NCBI GenBank assembly: GCA_012728835.1
Contig: JAAYEJ010000003.1
Span: 1 to 64,000, forward strand
DNA length: 64,000 nt
Origin: Candidatus Brocadiaceae bacterium
GTDB taxonomy: Bacteria; Planctomycetota; Brocadiia; SM23-32
Reading direction: 5' to 3'
Position 1 is the first letter of the stretch; every line of letters begins with the position of its first letter. The notes under the pieces are model-generated. The model was given only the letters and a program-made list of their open reading frames with translations. It did no database searches and was not told where the DNA came from. Shown one piece after another: positions 52,292 through 60,835 of this stretch. A program made the position numbers and the translations under genes.

Positions 52292-52696
52292 GCGCGGCGA
52301 GCGCCGGGCGTCGCGCCCGGCGGCCATGCGCGCGGTTGCTGCCCGCCGTCGGCGGCGTCTCACGCGGCGCCGACCCCCGGAGTGTCATCCTCCTATGAGG
52401 CCTCGGTTCAAGCGGAAAGAGGATTCGGCGCCGGTCGTGCGCAGGGAGGCCGGTGTGTCATCCTGAGCGCCGCTCAGGCGGCGTGAAGGATCTCGCCGTT
52501 CGAACACAGGACACCCAAGCAGCGGCAAGATGCTGCGGCGCGAAGAACCTCGCCGTTGCCGGTGTGGCACAGCCTCACCCGGCTGCGGCCGCTGTCCCCC
52601 GCCCCACGCGGCCGAGGACGGCCGCGCTACCCGTTCCTGCCTGGACGCATGCGCCCGCCCCTTGATGTCATCCTGGGGCCCGCTCAGGCGGCCCGC
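52292..52696. other. Gene-free region with dispersed repeats
   Basis: 405 bp without a credible gene, between the membrane protein and a convergent gene. It contains three TGTCATCCT phrases (see the repeat entry) and otherwise GC-rich sequence such as CGGCGTCTCACGCGGCGCCG. It may act as a 3' boundary for both operons; no T-tract terminator is present. Confidence 0.5.
52456..52692. repeat. Two copies of a TGTCATCCTG-N5-CGCTCAGGCGGC repeat
   Basis: TGTCATCCTG plus CGCTCAGGCGGC after a 5-nt gap occurs at 52456-52482 and 52666-52692. The first copy ends in GTGAAGGATCT. A third, partial TGTCATCCT lies at 52383-52391. The TGTCATCCTGAGCG...AAGGATCT phrase is a dispersed intergenic element in many bacterial genomes; this identity is from memory. 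Confidence 0.65.
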
Positions 52697-53245
52697 TCAG
52701 CGGCCCGGCTGGTCCAGGGCGGCCGTCTGCACCGGAATGCCCTCGACGCGATTGAGCCGGTTCTCCAGCATGGCCACCCTGTTGCCCAGGCGGCTGAGCC
52801 AGATGCCGCCTACCAGGACCACGACGACGAGTGCCACGCCGAGGACGAATCCGGTAGAGAACCTGCGCTCGGGCAGGCCCGAGCCGAACACGGCCAGCTC
52901 CGCCCGCGCCGCCTCTTCGTCCGTGGGCGGAGGCCCGTGTGTGGCAAACGGGTTGCGGCCGTTCGGGGCCGGCGGGGGCGCCAGGACGACCGTCCGGGTC
53001 CTCTCCTCCGCGTCCGGCTGTTTCTGGGCGTCGGCCGGCGGGGCGACGGTCGTGATGGGCGCGACGCGGCGCAACGGGGCGGGCTGGTCGCTCGCCTCGC
53101 CGTCCTCGGCGCGGGTCTTCACGCGAAGCTGCGGCCGATTGGCTATCTCCTCGCCGGGACGGCGGATGGTCGGCACGGCGGTTGGGGGCGCGGCGCCCGG
53201 CCGGCCGGGGCCGGCGCTCCTGGTCACGGACTGCTCGTTGGTCAT
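52697..53245 (-). CDS. Single-pass membrane protein with Pro-rich N-terminus, parA neighbour
   Basis: The 182 residues start with a long disordered cytoplasmic region rich in Pro, Ala and Arg (VVLAPPPAPNGRNPF is typical). One helix, TGFVLGVALVVVVLVGGIWL (about 131-150), follows, and then a short coiled-coil-like tail, RLGNRVAMLENRLNRVEG. I do not recognise a family. GAGGAGG precedes the ATG. It follows parA by about 50 bp on the same strand and is probably co-transcribed, which suggests a membrane partner for the ParA ATPase in place of ParB. Confidence 0.65.
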   Translation of the reverse strand: MTNEQSVTRSAGPGRPGAAPPTAVPTIRRPGEEIANRPQLRVKTRAEDGEASDQPAPLRRVAPITTVAPPADAQKQPDAEERTRTVVLAPPPAPNGRNPFATHGPPPTDEEAARAELAVFGSGLPERRFSTGFVLGVALVVVVLVGGIWLSRLGNRVAMLENRLNRVEGIPVQTAALDQPGR

Positions 53246-53271
53246 CCCGTCCTTGCCTCCTCAGGTACGAC

Positions 53272-53307
53272 GCATCCTATGCGACCGCAGCATCCTATGC
53301 GACCGCA
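53272..53307 (-). repeat. 18-bp tandem duplication across the parA stop codon
   Basis: GCATCCTATGCGACCGCA stands twice in tandem (272-289, 290-307). On the minus strand each unit encodes Asp-Ala-Ala-Val-Ala-stop, so parA ends in the first copy and an identical ending lies in frame just behind it. Confidence 0.85.
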
Positions 53308-54098
53308 GCATCGGCTGCGGCGGGCGGCGCTGCGGCGCCCGCTTCCATCGCGACCACCTCCGCGGCCAGCGCTCTGTAGTCCGCCGCCCCGTTGCACTCG
53401 GGCTCGTAGAGCGTGATCGGCAGGCCGAACCCCGGCGCCTCGGCCAGGCGCACGTTCTTGCGGATGATCGTGCCGAACACCTTCGGCCCGAAGTGTTTGC
53501 GGATGTCGGACAGTATCTCGTGCGCCAAGCACGTGCGCCGGTCGTGCATGCACGGCAGCACGCCGGTGATCTCCAGGGCCGGGTTGGCCTTGGCCCGCAC
53601 CAGGTCCACGGTGTGCGTCAGCTTCCCGAGCCCCTGCAGCGCGAAGAACTCCGTCTGGAGCGGGATGAAGATCTCCCGGGCCGCGCACATGCCGTTGATC
53701 GTCACGAGCCCCAGTGACGGCGGCGAGTCGATCAGCACGTAGTCGAAGCCGTCCGGCACCTGCGCCAGGCACCTGCGCAGGGCGAACAGCCGGTCGGGCT
53801 GGCCGGCCAGCTCGACGGCCAGCCCGGCCATGTCGATGTTGGACGGGATGATGCCCAGCCCCGGCATCGACGTGGCGCGGACGACGTCGCGGACGGTGCT
53901 CTCCCCCATGATGAAGGTATAGAGGGACGGCTGGCCGCGTTCGAGTTCGATCCCGAAGTGGATCGACAGGTTGGCCTGCGGGTCGGCGTCGACCATGAGG
54001 ACCTTCCGGCCCCGTTCGGCCAGGGCGGCGCCGAGGTTGGCCACGGTGGTGGTCTTGCCCACGCCGCCTTTCTGGTTGAGCACGAGGATCTTCCGCAT
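53295..54098 (-). CDS. ParA/Soj-type ATPase
   Basis: A 267-residue Walker-type ATPase: the deviant Walker A is KGGVGKTTTVANLGAALAER (signature Lys early), then MVDADPQANLSIHFG and YVLIDSPPSLGLVTING. It has LPCMHDRRTCLAHEILSDI, typical of ParA/Soj. ParA proteins position chromosomes, plasmids or other cargo by ATP-driven gradients. No parB is present; the adjacent gene is a membrane protein, so cargo other than the chromosome is possible. The start at 54098 has a GGGGA site; the open frame extends 60 nt further without support. The Ala-rich C-terminus ends in a duplicated unit. Confidence 0.85.
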   Translation of the reverse strand: MRKILVLNQKGGVGKTTTVANLGAALAERGRKVLMVDADPQANLSIHFGIELERGQPSLYTFIMGESTVRDVVRATSMPGLGIIPSNIDMAGLAVELAGQPDRLFALRRCLAQVPDGFDYVLIDSPPSLGLVTINGMCAAREIFIPLQTEFFALQGLGKLTHTVDLVRAKANPALEITGVLPCMHDRRTCLAHEILSDIRKHFGPKVFGTIIRKNVRLAEAPGFGLPITLYEPECNGAADYRALAAEVVAMEAGAAAPPAAADAAVA

Positions 54099-54403
54099 CG
54101 GTCGGTCATCCCCGACAGGGTGCACTGGGGTGCGGTTGCCACATGACAGCCCGTACATGAGAGGGCATTCCGGCCGGCCGAATCAAGGCGGCGGATTGCA
54201 TTCGGCCGCGGCTTCTCGTTACCCTATGATCGGTGCCTCCGGCAGCCCTGCGGGGCGGCCGGGGGTGCCAGATGTCGTATGGCGGTGCATGTCCTTGCGC
54301 GCGCGACACTTGGAACAGCGGAACGCAATGGCAGCCGCCGAGGGCCGCCGGCACACGGGCGCGGCGACCTCGGAGGGCGCGCGCCGGAAGCGATGGAGGC
54401 GAC
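54099..54403. other. Divergent intergenic region, parA/top6B
   Basis: 305 bp. A TATGAT at 54225-54230 could be a -10 for top6B, but no good -35 lies 16-18 bp upstream (TTGCAT at 54196 is 23 bp away). GGAGG at 54395 is the top6B ribosome binding site. No other gene or structure was recognised. Confidence 0.35.
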
Positions 54404-55987
54404 ATGGCGAAAAAGCAGGCCCAAAAAGCCCGAACGCCCCTGACGGCGGCCGACATGGCCCTGCAGCAGCGGGAGATCAGCATCAGCGAGTTCTTCACGA
54501 AGAACCGCCACCTGCTCGGCTTCGACAACCCCCGCCGCGCCCTGCTGACCACCGTCAAGGAAGCGGTCGACAACTCCCTGGACGCCTGCGAGGAGTCCGG
54601 CACGCTCCCCGAGGTGTCCGTGGACATCCGCCAGACCAACGGCGACGAGCGGTTCACGGTCTGCGTGCGCGACAACGGCCCGGGAATCGTCAAGGAGCAG
54701 ATTCCCCGCATCTTCGGCAAGCTCCTCTACGGCAGCAAGTTCCACCGCCTGAAGATGAGCCGCGGCCAGCAGGGCATCGGCATCAGCGCCGCCGGCATGT
54801 ACGGCCATCTGACCACCGGCCGGCCCGTCGCCATCACCAGCCGCACCGCCCCGGACCAGCCGGCCCACTACTACCAGGTCGCCATCAACACGAAGGTGAA
54901 CGAGCCGGCCATCCTGAAGGAAGCCACCATCGACTGGGAGCACGGCCGCGGCACCGAGGTGGTCATCGAGCTGGAGGGCATCTACCAGCGCGGCCTCTGG
55001 AGCGTCGACGAGTACCTGGAGCAGACCGCCACCGCCAACCCCCACGTGCAGATTGTGTACTCGGCCCCGGACGGCAAGCGGACGGTGCTGGAGCGCGCGG
55101 CCGACGTCCTTCCGCAGGAACCCCGCGAGATCAAGCCGCACCCGTACGGCATCGAACTGGGCATGCTGATCAAGATGCTGCAGGAGACCGGGTCCAACAC
55201 CCTCCAGGGCTTCCTCCACAGCGATTTCAGCCGGGTCAGCCGCGCCAACGCCCTGGAGATCTGCCGGCGCGCGGGTGTCTACGAGAACGCCCGCCCGCGC
55301 CGAATCGCCCAGCAGGAGGCCGACAGCCTGCTGGCCGCCATCCGCGACACGAAGCTGATGAACCCGCCGATGGACTGCATCTCGCCCATCGGGAAGGACC
55401 TGATCGAAGCGGGCATGAGGAAGCACTTCGCGGCGGACTTCTACGCCTGCGTCACCCGGCCGCCGACCGTCTACCGCGGCATTCCCTTCCTGGTCGAGGC
55501 CGGCCTCGCCTACGGCGGCGAGATGAAGGAGGGCACCTCGGCCAAGCTCATGCGGTTCGCCAACCGCGTGCCCCTGCTCTACAACACGGGCGCCTGCGTC
55601 ATCAGCCAGGCCATCGCGCACGCCAACTGGCGCCAGTACGGCGTCGATCAGTCCAACGGCAGTCTGCCGACCGGCCCCCTGCTGATCCTGGTCCACGTGG
55701 CCAGCCCGTGGGTGCCCTTCACCAGCGAGAGCAAGGAGGCCATCGCCTCCTACCCCGAGATCGAACGCGAGATCGTGCTGGCCCTGCAGGAATGCGCGCG
55801 CGGGCTGCGACGCTACATCAGCGGCCGCCGCCGGCACCTCGAAGAGCAGCGCCGACGCGAGTACATCAGCACGTACATCGACCACATCGGCGAGGCGCTG
55901 CAGGAGATCCTGGCCTTCGACGACGGCCGCAAGCGGCTGCTGGTCGAGAACCTGGGCGAGATCCTCAGGAAGGCCCGCGGCGGGTAG
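54404..55987 (+). CDS. top6B: DNA topoisomerase VI subunit B
   Basis: The ATPase half of the archaeal-type topoisomerase VI. The 527 residues show the GHKL sites: VKEAVDNSLDACEESG (Glu53, Asn57), VRDNGPGIVKEQIPRIFGKL (DNGPGI at 90-95) and RGQQGIGISAAGMYGHLTTG (121 onward). The transducer domain with TPYxQAxxN-like and PFTSESKEAIA segments follows. YGSKFHRLK is a Top6B hallmark. No Spo11-like A subunit lies within the window. GGAGG is 4 nt before the ATG. It is more similar to archaeal Top6B than to GyrB or MutL. Confidence 0.88.
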   Translation: MAKKQAQKARTPLTAADMALQQREISISEFFTKNRHLLGFDNPRRALLTTVKEAVDNSLDACEESGTLPEVSVDIRQTNGDERFTVCVRDNGPGIVKEQIPRIFGKLLYGSKFHRLKMSRGQQGIGISAAGMYGHLTTGRPVAITSRTAPDQPAHYYQVAINTKVNEPAILKEATIDWEHGRGTEVVIELEGIYQRGLWSVDEYLEQTATANPHVQIVYSAPDGKRTVLERAADVLPQEPREIKPHPYGIELGMLIKMLQETGSNTLQGFLHSDFSRVSRANALEICRRAGVYENARPRRIAQQEADSLLAAIRDTKLMNPPMDCISPIGKDLIEAGMRKHFAADFYACVTRPPTVYRGIPFLVEAGLAYGGEMKEGTSAKLMRFANRVPLLYNTGACVISQAIAHANWRQYGVDQSNGSLPTGPLLILVHVASPWVPFTSESKEAIASYPEIEREIVLALQECARGLRRYISGRRRHLEEQRRREYISTYIDHIGEALQEILAFDDGRKRLLVENLGEILRKARGG

Positions 55988-55994
55988 CGCGCGC

Positions 55995-56828
55995 TCAGAA
56001 CTCCAGCCACTGCGCTCCCACCCACATCATGCCGGCCAGGTCGGCATCGATGTCGGGGTCGTCGCCCGGAGTGTCGTCGGCGAAAACGTTGGTGTCCTGG
56101 TAGATGACCAGGCCGCCGGCCACGCCGCCCCTGGCCTGCAGGTTGGGCACGTACGGCTCCGAGGCGCCCTTCTTGTACGGCGCGCCCGTCCACTCCACCG
56201 GCAGCCATGCCACGTGCTTGTCGGCGAACAGGAAGCTGCCGCCTTCGGCCGGATGGTTGTTCTGCCCGAGCCAGAACCCCTTGCCGCTGTCGTCCTCCCA
56301 GTAGCCGTGGACGCACTCGTCGCCGTAGACCACGCGCGTCGGCGGGGCGTCGCGAGGGATGGGGGCGCTGCCGGGCCCGGCGCAGTCGTAGAAGTAGCTG
56401 GGCGGATACGGCGGCCGTCTCCCGTCCGGCTCGCCGCGCGCGACCCGGGTGCCCGGCGGCACGTCGAAGTGCTCGCAGTTCCGGAAGTCGTTGCCCTCGT
56501 CGTTCAGGATCACGACGTCGCCCGCAGCGGGGCACTGGAACAGGTAGGTCTTGGAGGCGTACTCGGGGTAGAGCACGGCCAGGGAGGCGGTGGGATCGGC
56601 GCCGTCGGGCCGCTGCGGGCACACGCTCAGGCGCGCCGACGGCCACTCCCCCTGGTGGCCCATCTGGTACATCTCGAAGGCCAGGGCCACCTGGCGGATG
56701 CGCCCCAGGCACTTGGTGCGCACCGCCTCGGTGCGCGCCTGATCGAGCATCGGCACGAGCATCGCGCCCAGGATGGCGACGATCACCAGCACGACGACCA
56801 GCTCCAGCGCCGTGAATCCGCGCTTCAT
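55995..56828 (-). CDS. Type II secretion/pseudopilin-like protein with DUF1559-style end
   Basis: The 277 residues start with the prepilin peptidase site MKRGFTALELVVVLVIVAIL (cleavage after Gly4, Glu at +5). A helix MLDQARTEAVRTKCLGRIRQ follows, and later NNHPAEGGSFLFADKHVAWL (H-x-G-G...LFAD-H), as in planctomycete DUF1559 proteins. It should be assembled in or near the inner membrane and exported as a surface fibre or secretion pseudopilin. No pilus machinery is nearby. GGGGGAGGG precedes the ATG. Confidence 0.8.
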   Translation of the reverse strand: MKRGFTALELVVVLVIVAILGAMLVPMLDQARTEAVRTKCLGRIRQVALAFEMYQMGHQGEWPSARLSVCPQRPDGADPTASLAVLYPEYASKTYLFQCPAAGDVVILNDEGNDFRNCEHFDVPPGTRVARGEPDGRRPPYPPSYFYDCAGPGSAPIPRDAPPTRVVYGDECVHGYWEDDSGKGFWLGQNNHPAEGGSFLFADKHVAWLPVEWTGAPYKKGASEPYVPNLQARGGVAGGLVIYQDTNVFADDTPGDDPDIDADLAGMMWVGAQWLEF

Positions 56829-56892
56829 GCGGCTGCCCTCCCCCCCCGCTGAGTCCAGGAGTGTGAACACGGCACTCCGCACTGCCGACTGT

Positions 56893-56920
56893 ATCCTACC
56901 CGTGCCCCCCCGATTGTCAA
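56893..56920 (-). promoter_or_regulatory. Promoter for the pseudopilin gene
   Basis: On the minus strand: TTGACA (56920-56915), a 16-bp spacer, and TAGGAT (56898-56893). Confidence 0.6.
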
Positions 56921-56939
56921 GGCCGAAAACGCGTGGCGG

Positions 56940-57740
56940 TCACCGGGGGCGGGGCCGCCCGAACAGGGCCCCATGCCCCAGCGGCCCCGAGCACCGGCCC
57001 ACGTCCAGGGCCGCCTGCAGGCCGGCCTGCACGGCGTCGCGCGCCCACTCCACGGCGGCGGGCACGGCCAGCCCCCAGGCCAGCCCCGTGGCGATGGCCG
57101 CCGAATACGTGCAGCCGGTGCCGTGGCGGTTGGGCGTGGGCACGCGCGGCCGCCGCACCTCCAGGAAGCCGTGCCCGTCGAACAGCACGTCCACCGGGTC
57201 GCCGCACAGATGACCGCCCTTGACGAGCACCCAGCGGCAGCCGAACCCGTGCAGACGCCGGGCCGCCTCCTTCATCGTCGGCACGTCCCCGATGCGCATC
57301 CCCGTCAGGACCTCCGCCTCGGGCAGGTTCGGCGTCGCCACCTCCGCCAGGGGCAGCATCACGTCGCGCATGGCAGCCCGCGCGTCGTCCTCCAGCAGGT
57401 GGGCGCCGCTCTCGGCCACCATGACGGGGTCCACCACGAGCGGCCGGATCGCGTGCACGCGCACGCGGTCGGCCACGGCTTCCAGAACGGGGCGCCCCGC
57501 CAGCATGCCCGTCTTGGCCGCGTCGGTGCCGATGTCCTCCAGGACCATGTCGATCTGGTCGGCCACGAACGCGGGCTCCACGGACATGACTCGCCGGACG
57601 CCGCAGGTGTTCTGCGCCGTCAGGGCTGTGATGGCGCTGGTGCCGAAGGCGCCGAGGGCGGTGATGGTCTTCAGGTCGGCCTGGATGCCGGCCCCTCCGC
57701 CGCTGTCGCTGCCGGCGATGGTGAGCACACGGGGGATCAT
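56940..57740 (-). CDS. thiD: Hydroxymethylpyrimidine/phosphomethylpyrimidine kinase
   Basis: It phosphorylates HMP and HMP-P for thiamine synthesis. The 266 residues contain [50 protein letters not shown] and the anion-hole motif [24 protein letters not shown] lies about 11 nt before the ATG. No other thiamine gene adjoins. It diverges from lysC and shares a -10 region with it. Confidence 0.9.
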   Translation of the reverse strand: MIPRVLTIAGSDSGGGAGIQADLKTITALGAFGTSAITALTAQNTCGVRRVMSVEPAFVADQIDMVLEDIGTDAAKTGMLAGRPVLEAVADRVRVHAIRPLVVDPVMVAESGAHLLEDDARAAMRDVMLPLAEVATPNLPEAEVLTGMRIGDVPTMKEAARRLHGFGCRWVLVKGGHLCGDPVDVLFDGHGFLEVRRPRVPTPNRHGTGCTYSAAIATGLAWGLAVPAAVEWARDAVQAGLQAALDVGRCSGPLGHGALFGRPRPR

Positions 57741-57768
57741 CTGCGGGGCCGCCTCCTGGGCCGCAACC

Positions 57769-57797
57769 TTGACAACGGACGGACACACCACTAAGAT
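57769..57797 (+). promoter_or_regulatory. Promoter for lysC-cimA
   Basis: TTGACA (57769-57774), a 17-bp spacer, and TAAGAT (57792-57797). The leader to lysC is about 180 nt. Confidence 0.7.
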
Positions 57798-57821
57798 ACC
57801 TTCAGCGGATGGGTGCGACAA
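57793..57821 (-). promoter_or_regulatory. Promoter for thiD
   Basis: On the minus strand: TTGTCG (57821-57816), a 17-bp spacer, and TATCTT (57798-57793). Its -10 occupies the same base pairs as the lysC -10. Confidence 0.45.
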
Positions 57822-57986
57822 GCCGCGGCGCTCCCGGGCAGTCTGCAGGGGGTGTGTGCACGCCGGGCCGGCGAGCGGCACGGCGTGTGTCGGCAGTCCC
57901 GTCCGATCGCGAGGTTGTTCCTTCCGCCCGACGACTTCCCCCATGCACGAACGGCCCGGGCCGGATCGTGAGAGGTTGACCCACGC
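57805..57986 (+). other. Structured leader upstream of lysC, function unknown
   Basis: Hairpin CACGCCG (859-865)/CGGCGTG (881-887) with an inner GCCG/CGGC, and a palindrome CGGCCCGGGCCG (952-963) just before the ribosome binding site AGAGGT (971-976). An open frame of 56 codons starts at 57809, right at the transcript start, and ends 7 bp before lysC, but it shows no amino-acid bias. It does not match the lysine riboswitch pattern I know. Confidence 0.35.
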
Positions 57987-59222
57987 ATGGCTCTTGTAGT
58001 GCAGAAATTCGGCGGCAGTTCGCTGGCCACGGCCGACAAGGTGCTCAACGCCGCACGGCGCGCCGTGGCTGAGTTCGAGGCCGGACACCAGGTGCTGATG
58101 GTCTGCAGCGCGCAGGGCAAGATGACCGACGAGCTGATCGAGCGCGCCCGGCGCATCCACGCCGAACCCAGCCGGCGGGAGGTGGACATGCTCCTGGCGG
58201 TCGGAGAGCAGATGTCGATCTCGCTGATGGCCATCGCCCTGCACAGCATGGGTTACGAGGCGATCAGCCTGACGGGCGCCCAGGCAGGCATCCGCACCGA
58301 CAACCTCTTCGGCAAGGCGAAGATCCGGACCATCGACACCTCGCGGGTGCGCCGCGAGCTGGACAAGGGCCAGATCGTCATCGTGGCCGGCTTCCAGGGC
58401 GCCGACGAGGAAGGGAACATCACGACGATCGGCCGCGGCGGGTCCGATGCGACCGCCATCGCGCTGGCCGCCGTTCTGGGCGCCGCCCGCTGCGAGATCT
58501 TCACGGACGTCGACGGCATCTACACGGCCGATCCGCGGATCGTCTCGAGCGCCGCATGGATCCGGCAGATCGATTACGATGAACTGCTCGAGCTGGCCAG
58601 CCTCGGCCTCAAGGCGATGCAGAGCCGGGCGGTGGAACTGGCCAAGCGGCTCGGCGTATCCTTTCGGGTACGTTCGAGCCTGAACAACTCGGAGGGAACC
58701 CTCGTGACCCACGTCACCGGCGAAATGGAATTCGTGGACGTGCGCGCGGCCGCCCTGGACCGCAATCAGGCCAAGATCACCATCCGCCACGTGCCCGACA
58801 CGCCGGGGGTCGCCGCCACGATCTTCAGCGACCTCGGCCGCGAGCACGTCAACGTCGACATGATCGTGCAGAACGTGGGCGAAGGGGGGATGACGGACGT
58901 GAGCTTCACCGTGGAACAGACCGATCTGGCGCGGGCGATCCGGGTGACGAGCGCCCTGGCGGAGAGGATCGGCGCAGGGGCGGTGGAGAGCGATGAGGAG
59001 GTCGCAAAGGTCAGCGTCGTCGGAATCGGCATGCGCAGCCACAGCGGCGTGGCCGAGAAGATGTTCCGCGCGCTGGCCGAAGCCATGATTAACATCATGA
59101 TGATCAGCACGTCGGAGATCAAGATTTCCTGCGTCGTGGAGGCCGCGCGCGCCGAAGACGCGCTGCGCGTCGTGCACGATGCCTTCGATCTGAAACAAGG
59201 AACGCTGAGTCATCATGGGTAA
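57987..59222 (+). CDS. lysC: Aspartate kinase
   Basis: It makes aspartyl phosphate, the entry to lysine, threonine and methionine. The 411 residues contain [15 protein letters not shown], the kinase-core segment [15 protein letters not shown] and [15 protein letters not shown]. Two C-terminal ACT domains (about 270-411) include [17 protein letters not shown] and the typical [15 protein letters not shown], which give feedback control. Its last 8 bases overlap cimA. It has its own promoter and a long leader. Confidence 0.94.
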   Translation: MALVVQKFGGSSLATADKVLNAARRAVAEFEAGHQVLMVCSAQGKMTDELIERARRIHAEPSRREVDMLLAVGEQMSISLMAIALHSMGYEAISLTGAQAGIRTDNLFGKAKIRTIDTSRVRRELDKGQIVIVAGFQGADEEGNITTIGRGGSDATAIALAAVLGAARCEIFTDVDGIYTADPRIVSSAAWIRQIDYDELLELASLGLKAMQSRAVELAKRLGVSFRVRSSLNNSEGTLVTHVTGEMEFVDVRAAALDRNQAKITIRHVPDTPGVAATIFSDLGREHVNVDMIVQNVGEGGMTDVSFTVEQTDLARAIRVTSALAERIGAGAVESDEEVAKVSVVGIGMRSHSGVAEKMFRALAEAMINIMMISTSEIKISCVVEAARAEDALRVVHDAFDLKQGTLSHHG

Positions 59223-60783
59223 CGGCAACAAGCAGGTCTACGCATACGATACGACGCTCCGGGACGGCTGCCAGGCCGAAGGCGTGAGCCTGACCGTGGA
59301 ACAGAAGCTGGAGGTCGCGCAGCGTCTGGACGAACTGGGCATCCACTTCATCGAGGGAGGCTACCCGCTCTCCAACCCGAAGGACCAGGAGTTCTTCCAC
59401 CGCGTCCGCAAGCTCCGGCTCCGCAACGCCCGTGTCGCCTCCTTCGGGAGCACGCGCAAGGCCGCCACGACGGCCGCCGAAGACCGCGGGCTGCGCGCCC
59501 TCCTGGACGCCGAGACGGAGGTCGTCGCCATCGTCGCCAAGGCGTGGGATCTCCACGTCGAGAAGGTGCTGCGCACTACACTGGACGAGAACCTGCGGAT
59601 GGTGGAGGACTCGGTGCGCTTCCTCAAGGACGCCGGGCGCACCGTCATCCTCGACGCCGAGCACTTCTTCGACGGCTACAGGGCGAATCCCGACCATGCC
59701 ATGAAGGTGGCCGAGGTCGCCGCCGAGGCCGGCGCCGACTGCGTCGTGCTCTGCGACACCAACGGCGGCACCCTGACGGCCGACGTGGCCCGCCGGACGG
59801 CCGAGGTCGTCGAGCGGATCGCCTGCAGCGTGGGCATCCACTGCCACAACGACAGCGGCCTGGCCGTCGCCAACTCCGTGGCCGCCGTGCAGAGCGGCGC
59901 CGTGCAGGTGCAGGGCACCGTCAACGGCCTGGGCGAACGAGTCGGCAACGCCGATCTCTGCAGCATCATCGCCATACTGAACCTGAAGACGGACTTCCGG
60001 TGCATCACCGACGAGCAGCTCCGGAAGCTCACGGAGGTCTCCCGGTTCGTCGACGAGGTGGCCAACCTGATCCCGAACCCCTACCAGCCGTTCGTGGGCA
60101 AGAGCGCGTTCGCCCACAAGGGCGGCCTGCATCACGACGCCATGCGCAAGGCCGAGCACTCCTACGAGCACATCGACCCCGCGCTCGTGGGCAACGAGCA
60201 GCGTTTCCTGCTGAGCGAACTCTCCGGCCGCGCCAGCATGCTGGCCAAGATGCAGAAGTCCGAAATCACGCAGGACCCCGCCGTCGTGCGGCAACTGCTG
60301 GATCGGTTGCAGAACCTGGAGAACGAGGGCTACCAGTTCGAGGCCGCCGAGGCCTCCTTCGAACTGGTCGCCCAGAAGGCGGTCGGCCGCTTCCGGCCGC
60401 ATTTCGACGTCAGGGCCTACCACATCAGTGTGATCCGTCAGTCCGACGGGTCCGTCATCACCGACGCCACGGTCAAGCTGAACGTCAACGGCACGCCCAT
60501 GCACACCGCCGCCGAGGGCAACGGACCGGTGAACGCCCTGGACGGCGCGCTCCGCAAGGCGCTCGAACCGCACTACCCGGCCTTGAAAGACATGCACCTG
60601 ACGGACTACAGCGTGCGCGTCATCAACCCGAAGGCCGCCACCCAGGCCCGCGTGCGCGTGGTCATCCAGAGCGCCGACGACCGCCGCATTTGGGGCACCG
60701 TCGGCGTCAGCGAAAACATCATCGAAGCCAGCTGGCAGGCCCTGATCGACAGCTTCGAGTACAGACTCCTGATGGAGGAGTAA
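59215..60783 (+). CDS. cimA: Citramalate synthase
   Basis: It condenses acetyl-CoA and pyruvate to citramalate, giving 2-oxobutyrate for isoleucine without threonine deaminase. The 522 residues begin [20 protein letters not shown]; the CQAEGV (not QTPG) pattern with [20 protein letters not shown] and a long C-terminal LeuA-dimer domain marks the cimA (TIGR00977-like) group rather than 2-isopropylmalate synthase. It overlaps lysC. The allosteric domain (about 400-522) probably binds isoleucine. Confidence 0.9.
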   Translation: MGNGNKQVYAYDTTLRDGCQAEGVSLTVEQKLEVAQRLDELGIHFIEGGYPLSNPKDQEFFHRVRKLRLRNARVASFGSTRKAATTAAEDRGLRALLDAETEVVAIVAKAWDLHVEKVLRTTLDENLRMVEDSVRFLKDAGRTVILDAEHFFDGYRANPDHAMKVAEVAAEAGADCVVLCDTNGGTLTADVARRTAEVVERIACSVGIHCHNDSGLAVANSVAAVQSGAVQVQGTVNGLGERVGNADLCSIIAILNLKTDFRCITDEQLRKLTEVSRFVDEVANLIPNPYQPFVGKSAFAHKGGLHHDAMRKAEHSYEHIDPALVGNEQRFLLSELSGRASMLAKMQKSEITQDPAVVRQLLDRLQNLENEGYQFEAAEASFELVAQKAVGRFRPHFDVRAYHISVIRQSDGSVITDATVKLNVNGTPMHTAAEGNGPVNALDGALRKALEPHYPALKDMHLTDYSVRVINPKAATQARVRVVIQSADDRRIWGTVGVSENIIEASWQALIDSFEYRLLMEE

Positions 60784-60835
60784 CGGGCAGATCGCCTGCC
60801 GCTCTCCTTCACCCAGCCCGGGAACCACCTGAGCC

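Noticed and set aside
52292-52696. Small genes in frames across the repeat region
   Set aside because: They lack ribosome binding sites and have Arg/Pro/Ala-rich translations typical of noncoding high-GC frames.
54404-55987. MutL or GyrB/histidine-kinase ATPase instead of Top6B
   Set aside because: The combination EAVDNSLDACEE, YGSKFHR and GQQGIGISAAG is specific to Top6B.
59215-60783. 2-isopropylmalate synthase or homocitrate synthase
   Set aside because: The N-terminal CQAEGV pattern and length fit citramalate synthase; LeuA has RDGEQ/QxPG-type motifs.
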